Of a DNA stretch of 18,830 bases, positions 1 through 6,614 are shown one piece after another; position 1 is the first letter of the stretch; each line of letters begins with the position of its first letter. Location: the NCBI GenBank assembly GCA_003535395.1, contig DOHE01000330.1, forward strand, positions 1 through 18,830, read 5' to 3'. The translations under genes were made by a program, and so were the position numbers. Under the pieces are notes generated by a model. That model had not been told where the DNA came from. It worked only from the letters and a program-made list of their open reading frames with translations, and did no database searches. This stretch comes from Clostridiales bacterium (GTDB taxonomy: Bacteria; Bacillota; Clostridia; UBA8921).

Positions 1-325
1 GCCTGCTTTGGATCATATTGATCTTTCCCTTGAACTGCAGCCGTTCCAGGATACCTCTTGCCGGTCCCGCCAGGTCTTCGTCCCCATCGCACGCTGCCAG
101 GCCGAGGGCAATAACAGTATCCAGGTTCTCCGGAACATTCAGATCCAAAGACGGAACGATTTCACCAAGCAAATGGATCGCTGCCTTGCGCAATACCGGT
201 GATGTTTCCCTTTTAGCCAGCAGTGCCGCCAGAACACCCGGTTCTTCCTTTTGAAGCTTTTCGATTCCGCTGCTTACATCCTCGACGGACTGCATGAGAT
301 CCGTCTTCATTTTTTCATCCATCAT
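1..325 (-). CDS. Hypothetical helical (HEAT-like?) protein, 3' end outside window
   Basis: An open frame of 108 codons begins with ATG at 325-323 and runs off the left edge without a stop. A GGGGGAG ribosome binding site at 331-337 sits 5 nt upstream. The ATG at 330-328 can be excluded because it meets TGA two codons later. The start lies 21 nt after the stop of the SGNH gene, so it is probably the last visible gene of the same operon. The visible part is acidic and mostly alpha-helical in character. It contains stretches such as LRKAAIHLLGEIVPSLDL and AGPARGILERLQ, which have the leucine/alanine spacing of HEAT-type repeats. The family is not recognised with certainty and no catalytic motif is visible. 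A helical-repeat accessory protein is one possibility. Confidence 0.7.
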   Translation of the reverse strand, partial: MMDEKMKTDLMQSVEDVSSGIEKLQKEEPGVLAALLAKRETSPVLRKAAIHLLGEIVPSLDLNVPENLDTVIALGLAACDGDEDLAGPARGILERLQFKGKINMIQSR

Positions 326-346
326 GACATCTCCCCCTCACATCAT

Positions 347-1258
347 TCACTCGATATCGGTGCTGCCCGGACCATGAGCTTTCAGGCAGCATCTGGCCCT
401 GCTTTCCAATTCTTCCGCTTTGATGATGGCTTCAGGAAGCGCCAGGCATTTCGTCCTGCCCGGATTCGTATGCCCGACATGTTCCCTCCAAGCTGCGCCC
501 AAAATTTGCTGCCACTCCCTGATCAGCTGGAAAAATTCCGTTTCTTTCGATATCGCCGCAGGTTCAGGAATCCCCTGAGCCGGGATACCAAACAGATCCT
601 GCAGGATACTTCCTGCCATGATCCAATGCCCTTCAGGATTGGGATGAATCCCATCCCCGGAACGATATTCCGCATATTCCATCCTTCTGGAACGGGTATG
701 GTTTACCATCGGATGATAAATATCGATTGCCTTGCTGAACAGGGCCCCCCGGGAAAGGATCCAGTCTGAATACCGCTCTATCACCTGGTTATAGTTTTCA
801 TATACATTCATATAACTGTAACGATCCCTTCCGGCAGGAACCAAATGACCCCCGCGGGCCAGATATGACAGAGCGTCAAAGGGCGGAGGGCTGATTGCCA
901 CGGCATCCGCACCAAAGTTCCGTATCCGCTCCGCCAGTTTCTGTATGCCTTCTTTATATGCCTTGAACCGGTCTTCTGAGTAAGGGTAATAGATCCCGTC
1001 GTTCATCCCGTAGCAGAAAACTACCTTGTCCGGTTTGCTTTCCTGAAGAGCCCGGTCGATCCGGCTGTGGACACACGGTCTAGGCCAGGGATGGTCCGGT
1101 TCGCTCAAACCGGATGCAGTTTCGCTGCCAAGGCCCAGATTGACAAGAACAAGACCGTCATCGTAATCCCGCTGCATCAAAAATGCTTTCAGATAAGCGA
1201 TGTACAGTCCTCCGCATGTAATGCTGTCTCCCAGAAAAACCAACCTGTCCGGCTTCAA
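347..1258 (-). CDS. SGNH/GDSL-family hydrolase (probable carbohydrate esterase)
   Basis: This 303-aa protein has the blocks of the SGNH superfamily. Block I is FLGDSITCGG with the nucleophile Ser12. A glycine block lies at about 42-44 (LGLGSE). Block III is YGMNDG with Asn86. Block V is SGDGIHPNPEGH with Asp202 and His205. Members deacylate esters, often acetyl groups on sugars. Here the likely substrate is an acetylated or otherwise esterified fucose-containing oligosaccharide, inferred from the neighbours. No signal peptide is seen, so a cytoplasmic location is expected. The start is TTG at 1258-1256, overlapping the TGA of the sulfatase gene by 2 nt as TTGA. It is preceded by AAGGAGA about 9 nt upstream inside that gene, which indicates translational coupling. 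The exact ester removed cannot be read from sequence. Confidence 0.88.
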   Translation of the reverse strand: MKPDRLVFLGDSITCGGLYIAYLKAFLMQRDYDDGLVLVNLGLGSETASGLSEPDHPWPRPCVHSRIDRALQESKPDKVVFCYGMNDGIYYPYSEDRFKAYKEGIQKLAERIRNFGADAVAISPPPFDALSYLARGGHLVPAGRDRYSYMNVYENYNQVIERYSDWILSRGALFSKAIDIYHPMVNHTRSRRMEYAEYRSGDGIHPNPEGHWIMAGSILQDLFGIPAQGIPEPAAISKETEFFQLIREWQQILGAAWREHVGHTNPGRTKCLALPEAIIKAEELESRARCCLKAHGPGSTDIE

Positions 1259-2802
1259 TGCAGCACATCTCCTTCGTGGATCACATCCATGTTCATCCTT
1301 TGACCGATATCGGGATACTTTTCATCTGTGTCTCCCACCTCCTGTCGTACCTGATCCAACCGCTGTTTCAAATTTGAAACGATTTCTGCATATTCTTTCA
1401 ATCCATACAAATTTTTAAGTTCCATCGGATCGTTTCCCATATCATACAATTCCCAGCCTGCCGGACTTTCCTGCTGTATCGCTCCCTGGGCATCCAAGGG
1501 CAATCCATAGTAAAAAGTCAGTTTCCACCGGTCTGTACGTATACCGAAATGAGATGGATTGTTGTGCCCGTTAGCCAGGTGCATCCAATACCGATAATAT
1601 ACCTCCTGGCGCACAGGACTTTCAGCACTGCATTCAAATATTTTCCTGCATGAAATTCCCTGCATTTCTTTTGGGATCTGAACCCCTGCATAATCCAGCA
1701 ATGTGGGGGCTAAATCAACATTGGCCATCAGCAGATCCCCTATGCCTCCGGCTGGAATGGCAGGGGGGTACCGAACTGCAAAAGGGGACCGCAGACTTTC
1801 TTCAAAACTCCACCGTTTGTCCTGATAATCGTGTTCCCCCAGGAACATGCCCTGATCGGAAGTATAGATGATCAAAGTTTCGTCAAGGATCCCCTGCATC
1901 TCCAGTTCATCAAGCAAAGTTCCCACCGACTCATCGATTGCAGCTACCGTACGCAGATAATCTTTCAGATACTTCTGGTAAGCGGCATGCCCTTTTTCTT
2001 CAAATGTCATGTTTTCAGTGCCTGTCAGGGGCCCTGTGACATAACTTGGCTTGCAGAAATGCGCATAGAGACTGCGAACTTTACTGCGCGGTGTAACTGA
2101 ACTCCCATATTCCCGTGTTGCCGCTGAACGATGACTTTTGTTCTCAAAAAGGCTGTCCGGCACAGGAATGTCTTTCCCCTGAAAAAGATCCTCATGCCGG
2201 GGTGCATATTCCCAAAAATCATGGGGCGCTTTATGGTGACACATGAGAAAGAACGGTTTCTCCCGCTCCCGTTCTTCCCGAAGCCACGACACACACATCT
2301 CTGTAATGATATCGGTCACATATCCCGGGTGCTGATGCAGACTGAAGGAACCGTCACTCTTCATTTCCATGAATTCAGGATTCTGATAGGTTCCCTGACC
2401 TCCTGCTGCAGAAAGAAATTTACAGGCATCAAAGCCCCAGGGTGCACTGTGAAGATGCCATTTACCAAACATCGCGGTGGTATATCCTTCTTGTTGGAGG
2501 ATCTTTGCCAGATTGGGTCCCTGCCGGCCATCCCAGGAATCGATCAGGGTTCTGACGCCATTGACATGGCTGTACTGTCCTGTCATCAGCGTGGCTCTGG
2601 CCGGTGTGCAGATCGCATTGGTACAGTAGAAATGGTTCAGACGGGTTCCTTCTCTGGCAATGCGGTCGATATTCGGAGTTCTGAAAACAGATGCCAGAAG
2701 GGATCCGTAACAACTGACGGCATTGGCACTGTGGTCATCTGACATGATGAACAGGATATTCGGCTGCTTCTGGTCAAATTGTCCCGAACATATATTTGCC
2801 AC
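1255..2802 (-). CDS. Sulfatase, Cys-type (S1 family, FGly-dependent)
   Basis: A 515-aa sulfatase of the alkaline-phosphatase fold that hydrolyses sulfate esters. The N-terminal metal-binding Asp pair is in NILFIMSDDH (Asp22, Asp23). The activation signature is CTPAR with Cys65 converted to formylglycine and Arg69. GKWH (Lys114, His116) and the second metal site YTSDQG (Asp316, Gln317) follow, with Lys329 near EHDYQDKR. The Cys form in a likely anaerobe implies activation by a radical-SAM maturase (anSME), which is not in this window. No signal peptide is present, so intracellular desulfation is inferred. The start is GTG at 2802-2800 with GAGG about 9 nt upstream. It lies 60 nt after the AraC-type regulator gene and is coupled to the SGNH gene downstream. 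The sugar and the position of the sulfate are unknown; fucose sulfate is suggested by the GH29 neighbour. Confidence 0.93.
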   Translation of the reverse strand: MANICSGQFDQKQPNILFIMSDDHSANAVSCYGSLLASVFRTPNIDRIAREGTRLNHFYCTNAICTPARATLMTGQYSHVNGVRTLIDSWDGRQGPNLAKILQQEGYTTAMFGKWHLHSAPWGFDACKFLSAAGGQGTYQNPEFMEMKSDGSFSLHQHPGYVTDIITEMCVSWLREEREREKPFFLMCHHKAPHDFWEYAPRHEDLFQGKDIPVPDSLFENKSHRSAATREYGSSVTPRSKVRSLYAHFCKPSYVTGPLTGTENMTFEEKGHAAYQKYLKDYLRTVAAIDESVGTLLDELEMQGILDETLIIYTSDQGMFLGEHDYQDKRWSFEESLRSPFAVRYPPAIPAGGIGDLLMANVDLAPTLLDYAGVQIPKEMQGISCRKIFECSAESPVRQEVYYRYWMHLANGHNNPSHFGIRTDRWKLTFYYGLPLDAQGAIQQESPAGWELYDMGNDPMELKNLYGLKEYAEIVSNLKQRLDQVRQEVGDTDEKYPDIGQRMNMDVIHEGDVLH

Positions 2803-2862
2803 CGTATCATCCTCTCATGGGTTCAATAACACAGGTTCCGGTATATGAATATCAGACGGGTT

Positions 2863-3702
2863 TCACCCGGTAAGGCTTGTACGAAACTCCGTTGGGCTGA
2901 TCCCCTCCAATTTCCTGAATGTCTTGCAGAAATAACTAAGATCATGAAAACCTACCTGGGAGGCAATATCACTGACACGAACTGATGAATCACGGGTCAA
3001 AAAGGTTTTTGCCATGTGGACCCGGTATTTGATCAGGTATGTTGCCGGGCTCATATTAAATCTTTTAGAAAAAATACGGCAAAGGTACTGGGGTGATACA
3101 TCGATGACACCAGCTATTTCCGGTAATGAGATATCTTTTTCAAAGTTCTCTTCTATGTAATTCATCACTGGCTGTAATTTTTCATTTGCCTGCGCGTTGA
3201 TTCGCTCGCTGTATGAATATGTATGGAATTTCAACCGCACAAGCATGTCGTAAAGCAGGATGGAACTTTCATAATTCTTGAGTACATTCTTGCTCTGAGC
3301 GGTTGTAAAAATGTCGTCAGTAAGCAGGTTCATGCCCTGAATATTATGTATATTGTACACATTACTGTTATTGAAGCCATTATCTTGAAGCAGTTTACGA
3401 ACCCCATAACCGCTGAAAGTCACCCACCGGGTGGTCCAGGGCTTTTTCACCGGATAATATAAATGGGGTGTATTGGGATACAAAAGGCATCCTGTATTTT
3501 CAGGCAGATCATACTGAATGCCATTCAATATCAAAAGACCTTTGCCGGCAATACAATACATCCATTGATAATCCACGAGACTGGAAGCCCCGCCCCGATT
3601 TGGTTTTTCCTGCTGGAGATAACCACCGACTGTGGTAACATAGAAGGGAAGTTCATAGTCTTTTGTTTGCATGATCCGGATATTATTATTCATATGATTC
3701 AT
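2863..3702 (-). CDS. AraC-family transcriptional regulator
   Basis: A 279-aa regulator. The N-terminal half looks like a cupin-type sugar-sensing domain, with GLLILNGIQYDLPENTG and YPNTPHLYYP at about residues 55-85. The C-terminal hundred residues form the double helix-turn-helix of the AraC/XylS family, including DISLPEIAGVIDVSPQYLCRIF and the typical second-helix motif VSDIASQVGFHDLSYFCKTFRK followed by SPTEFR. The ATG start has AAGGTG 5 nt upstream. The gene sits between the fucosidase and the sulfatase on the same strand, with 44 and 60 nt gaps and no terminator visible. It is therefore probably co-transcribed and activates some part of this locus. Its binding site is not known; the palindrome in front of the divergent sulfatase (6533-6551) is a candidate target. 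Confidence 0.92.
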   Translation of the reverse strand: MNHMNNNIRIMQTKDYELPFYVTTVGGYLQQEKPNRGGASSLVDYQWMYCIAGKGLLILNGIQYDLPENTGCLLYPNTPHLYYPVKKPWTTRWVTFSGYGVRKLLQDNGFNNSNVYNIHNIQGMNLLTDDIFTTAQSKNVLKNYESSILLYDMLVRLKFHTYSYSERINAQANEKLQPVMNYIEENFEKDISLPEIAGVIDVSPQYLCRIFSKRFNMSPATYLIKYRVHMAKTFLTRDSSVRVSDIASQVGFHDLSYFCKTFRKLEGISPTEFRTSLTG

Positions 3703-3746
3703 ATTTTCACCTTCTCATATGCCGTAATAAATTACCATTCTCAATT

Positions 3747-5219
3747 TCAACTATTTCCCTTCTTAATCTCTATTGCCAAACAATTTGTATATTTTGTTGG
3801 CATAGTCTCCGGCAATTGCACTGTGAGGATTCCAAAAGCCTGATGGAAGGGCAGTTTCGCCCCGCCCAGCAAGTGCACCGAGGTAACCTGCTCCTCTTTC
3901 GCCAGGCTTTTGATCACGACCGCATGATTCTCTGGCATACCGAGCATGAATGCATAAATTGTTGAATCTTTGGCCGTAAACCTAAAATCGGAGCTGTTCC
4001 ACTGAACCTTTGCTTCCTTGAAGCCATCGATTACAACACGGCTGTCCCCTTCACCAAATTTTCTCCAGGGGCGGGTTCCATATATCCCTTCGCCGCACAC
4101 TGAAAACCAGGATGCCATTTCTTCCAGTATGAACCGTGTTTCGTCATCTATCGTCCCATCCGGCTTTTGCAGAATATTCAAGAGCATATTTCCATTTTTG
4201 GACACGATATCTACCAGCATTTCGATGATATGTTCCGGTTTTTTATACTCCAGCCGGGCATCGTAAAACCAGTTGCCGATGCAGGTATCTGTTTGCCAGG
4301 GGTCTTCGCTGATCCTTGCCAGCTGGCTTTTCTCAATATCCAGCACACCGATCCGGTAAATTTCCGGGCGGTAATCTTTCTGATTGTAAACAGCCTGATT
4401 CTTTCCATGCTTTTCAGCAGATTTGTTGTATAAATAGGCTACAGCCTCCAGACCACAGGCAAACTTAGCATCTTCCGTATCCGCTACCTCCCGTTCCCCA
4501 AAAGGCAGTGCGCCGTCGGAATACAGCAGATCCGGCTGGTACAAATCGATGACCTCTTTCATGACTGCCAGCCAGTAATCGTGGAATTTCGTATTTGAGG
4601 TATACCAGGGGCGCGCTTTTGTATTGGCTCTGTCTTGAGGAACATGCTCAATATTATCCAGATAAAAATCCCGGTACGCAGGATCGTTTCCTTCATACGG
4701 CACACCTGCATAAGGACCCGAATGATCACACCATTTATTGACTCCCCACCAGGAAAATGTAGCACCCAGATGCTCTGTCAGCCCAAAGGGAAGCCCATGC
4801 TTCTCCGCTGCCGCTTTCCACATCCCTACGATATCCTTATACGGCCCGACAGCAACCGAATTAAATCGATTAAGACGGGACGGATAATTGAAAAAGTGAT
4901 CATGATGCATCGCCTGGCCCACAAAATACCGTGCGCCAGCCTTCACATAAAGATCCATCAATCCGTCGGGATCAAATTTTTCTGCCTTCCAAAGCATACA
5001 TATGTCCTTGTAACCAAAGCGGGAAGGATGCCCGTAATGACGCAGGTGATAATGATACTGAGGCGTTCCCTGTATGTACATGCTTCTGGCATACCAGTCT
5101 CCGGCCATAGGCACGCTTTGTGGCCCCCAATGACTCCAAATACCAAATTTTGCATTCCGGAACCATTCCGGACACTGATATTGCAGGAGTGAAGTGAAAC
5201 TGCCAGTAAACTTTTCCAT
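3747..5219 (-). CDS. Alpha-L-fucosidase, glycoside hydrolase family 29
   Basis: A 490-aa GH29 retaining alpha-L-fucosidase, which releases terminal fucose from oligosaccharides. The N-terminal signature is WFRNAKFGIWSHWGPQSVP (His30, Trp31). ARYFVGQAMHHDHFFNYPS (His105, His106, Asp107) lines the fucose site. The nucleophile is Asp235 in PDLLYSDGALPFGE. The (beta/alpha)8 domain is followed by a C-terminal beta domain from about residue 385. There is no signal peptide, so it probably acts in the cytoplasm on imported oligosaccharides. The ATG start has AGGAG 9 nt upstream. Its own promoter lies within the 3' end of the lacI-type gene (5267-5295), with an operator-like site just downstream (5243-5255). 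It is the first enzyme gene of the minus-strand operon. Linkage specificity cannot be told from the sequence. Confidence 0.93.
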   Translation of the reverse strand: MEKFTGSFTSLLQYQCPEWFRNAKFGIWSHWGPQSVPMAGDWYARSMYIQGTPQYHYHLRHYGHPSRFGYKDICMLWKAEKFDPDGLMDLYVKAGARYFVGQAMHHDHFFNYPSRLNRFNSVAVGPYKDIVGMWKAAAEKHGLPFGLTEHLGATFSWWGVNKWCDHSGPYAGVPYEGNDPAYRDFYLDNIEHVPQDRANTKARPWYTSNTKFHDYWLAVMKEVIDLYQPDLLYSDGALPFGEREVADTEDAKFACGLEAVAYLYNKSAEKHGKNQAVYNQKDYRPEIYRIGVLDIEKSQLARISEDPWQTDTCIGNWFYDARLEYKKPEHIIEMLVDIVSKNGNMLLNILQKPDGTIDDETRFILEEMASWFSVCGEGIYGTRPWRKFGEGDSRVVIDGFKEAKVQWNSSDFRFTAKDSTIYAFMLGMPENHAVVIKSLAKEEQVTSVHLLGGAKLPFHQAFGILTVQLPETMPTKYTNCLAIEIKKGNS

Positions 5220-5242
5220 TTTACAAAAGCTCCTTTTTGTGG

Positions 5243-5255
5243 CCTTAATCGTTTA
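5243..5255 (-). promoter_or_regulatory. Putative LacI-family operator at the fucosidase promoter
   Basis: On the minus strand this reads TAAACGATTAAGG, within TTAAACGATTAA, a near-palindrome with a central CG and one mismatch between half-sites. That is the usual form of LacI/GalR-family operators. The same 13 bases occur in the lacI promoter at 6419-6431. The site overlaps the lacI stop codon and begins about 11 nt downstream of the fucosidase -10 box, near the expected transcription start. Confidence 0.65.
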
Positions 5256-6363
5256 ACCTTAAGCGTATAATATCACCTTGCCAAAGGGTTGTCAAGAACT
5301 CTTCGAAACATTTTTCTAAACATTTTTCTAAACATTCTTGCAGGATTCTTGCAGGATAAGAACAGATCTGGCGAACAGAATCGCCTGGAATCAGTTCTGT
5401 TTTCAGCCGCGCAATATACGGATGATCTTCCCTGTCTCCTTTCAGGCGTTTCAGAAGGAGTGCAGCTGCCTGTTCTCCAATTTTCGCCATTGGCTGAACA
5501 ACAATTGTGAGCCGGGGTTTTACCAGCATCGCCATCTGCAGATTGTCAAAACCAATAAATGAAAGGTCATCAGGAATCCGCACATTCATTTCATTCAAGG
5601 CGATCACTGCCCCCAGCGTCATTTCATAATTGGTGACAAACAGTGCTGTCGGCGGTTCTGATTCCGACATCAATATCTTGGTTTGAGCATAGCCGCCGGC
5701 CATTTCATAATCCCCGCATTTCCGGTAAACCGGGAGGGCAGGGATCCTGTAGTCCACATGCACCCGAAGATAACCTTTCAAGCGTTCGTAAGCGGTATGG
5801 GTACTCAGTGGTCCATGAATAATTCCAATTTTCCTGTGCCTCGCCTGGATCAAATGTTCCACTGCCTGATAGGAGGCATTCATATTGTCCACCAGAACGG
5901 TATCTGCATCCATGCCTGACAAAGGCTGGTCAATAGCCACAACAGGGACTTCAAGCCGCATGGCTTCTGCGATGCTTTGAGAACTGATCGCTGTTGGCGT
6001 AATAATGATCCCATCTACGGATTTATCGAGCAGAAAATGGAATCTACTCTCCTCCAGCGCAGGATCGGATGAATAATCACAAATAAAAGTGCTGTACCCA
6101 TTTTGCTGGAAAATACGTTCAACAGCAGAAACAATACTGGTAGAAAAGATATTCACAAGACTTGGGATCAATACACCAATCGTCATCGTTCTACTGGTCT
6201 TCAAACCCCGGGCGATTTCATTCACCTTATAGCCAAGTTCATCAATCGCTCCCTGAATCCGGATCCCATTATCCGCCCGAATCCGGATCCCATTGATATG
6301 CTTCGAAACTGTAGCGATAGACAATCCTGTTTTTTTTGCTATATCCTTGATGGTAGCTGCCAA
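5245..6363 (-). CDS. LacI-family transcriptional regulator
   Basis: A 372-aa repressor. Residues 3-22 (TIKDIAKKTGLSIATVSKHI) form the LacI helix-turn-helix, followed by the hinge helix LGYKVNEIARGLKTSRT. A periplasmic-binding-protein-like effector domain starts at TIGVLIPSL and includes ALFVTNYEMTLGAVIAL and DDLSFIGFDNLQMAML. The start is TTG at 6363-6361 with AGGAGG 10 nt upstream. An upstream ATG at 6370 is out of frame. The family core normally ends near residue 335 (here LIPGDSVRQ). This protein carries about 35 further residues, CLEKCLEKCFEEF and beyond, encoded by short tandem repeats and by the fucosidase promoter and operator. It is probably autoregulated through the site in its own promoter and represses the fucosidase operon; the inducer is likely a fucose-containing sugar (inference). 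Confidence 0.93.
   Translation of the reverse strand: MAATIKDIAKKTGLSIATVSKHINGIRIRADNGIRIQGAIDELGYKVNEIARGLKTSRTMTIGVLIPSLVNIFSTSIVSAVERIFQQNGYSTFICDYSSDPALEESRFHFLLDKSVDGIIITPTAISSQSIAEAMRLEVPVVAIDQPLSGMDADTVLVDNMNASYQAVEHLIQARHRKIGIIHGPLSTHTAYERLKGYLRVHVDYRIPALPVYRKCGDYEMAGGYAQTKILMSESEPPTALFVTNYEMTLGAVIALNEMNVRIPDDLSFIGFDNLQMAMLVKPRLTIVVQPMAKIGEQAAALLLKRLKGDREDHPYIARLKTELIPGDSVRQICSYPARILQECLEKCLEKCFEEFLTTLWQGDIIRLRLND
5267..5295 (-). promoter_or_regulatory. Promoter of the fucosidase operon inside lacI 3' end
   Basis: On the minus strand TTGACA (5295-5290), a 17-nt spacer, then TATTAT (5272-5267). It lies wholly within the last 20 codons of the LacI-type gene and 48 nt or more before the fucosidase ATG. 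The operator-like site 5243-5255 follows directly, which is a position suited to repression. Confidence 0.75.
5306..5355. repeat. Short tandem repeats in the lacI 3' extension
   Basis: The 12-bp unit aaacatttttct occurs at 5306-5317 and 5318-5329, with a partial third copy. It is followed by two copies of the 11-bp unit attcttgcagg (5334-5344 and 5345-5355). The 12-bp unit is in frame and encodes CLEK repeats in the C-terminal tail of the LacI-type protein. Confidence 0.8.
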
Positions 6364-6414
6364 GGGTCATTCGCCTCCTGTTTTTGGAGCAGCATAATCA
6401 TTTCGATCACCTAA

Positions 6415-6443
6415 AGTATAAACGATTAAGGAATATGTGTCAA
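6415..6443 (-). promoter_or_regulatory. Promoter of the lacI-type gene
   Basis: On the minus strand TTGACA (6443-6438), a 17-nt spacer, then TATACT (6420-6415), 52 nt before the TTG start. The operator-like sequence 6419-6431 lies in the spacer and overlaps the -10 box, so the repressor could block its own promoter. Confidence 0.8.
6419..6431 (+). promoter_or_regulatory. Putative LacI-family operator at the lacI promoter
   Basis: TAAACGATTAAGG on the plus strand is identical over 13 bases to the minus-strand site at 5243-5255, in opposite orientation. It has a central CG in ATAAACGATTAA. It lies between the -35 and -10 boxes of the lacI promoter. Confidence 0.65.
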
Positions 6444-6510
6444 ACATTGTTCCTTCGGCAGTGACACTTTTTTACGGTTTCATATCGTTATAAAGACAAA
6501 AATATTTATA

Positions 6511-6539
6511 TTGAACAGTACTCACTCCTGCTGTATGCT
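6511..6539 (+). promoter_or_regulatory. Candidate promoter of the divergent sulfatase gene
   Basis: TTGAAC (6511-6516), a 17-nt spacer, then TATGCT (6534-6539), about 75 nt before the start codon. The -10 box is weaker than consensus, consistent with a regulated promoter. It overlaps the palindrome 6533-6551. Confidence 0.5.
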
Positions 6540-6551
6540 GACAGTGCATAC
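6533..6551. promoter_or_regulatory. Palindrome at the divergent sulfatase promoter
   Basis: GTATGC, 7 nt, GCATAC: a perfect 6-bp inverted repeat overlapping the candidate -10 box. It is unlike the LacI-type site, so a different regulator such as the AraC-type protein may bind here. A weaker LacI-like site, ATATCGTTAT, lies upstream at about 6482-6491. Confidence 0.4.
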
Positions 6552-6614
6552 TTTATGGAAGACAATGTATATACGCATTTGAAAAATATGAATATAGAAA
6601 AGGAGTGACCGTTT

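Noticed and set aside
2131..2742. 203-codon plus-strand frame opposite the first sulfatase
   Set aside because: Antisense shadow; the minus strand carries all sulfatase active-site motifs in order.
6255..6294. Repeated 16-mer gaatccggatcccatt inside lacI, suggesting an internal duplication (NGIRI twice)
   Set aside because: The segment between the helix-turn-helix and LGYKVNEIARGL has the normal family length, so no insertion is implied; probably coincidence or local gene conversion.
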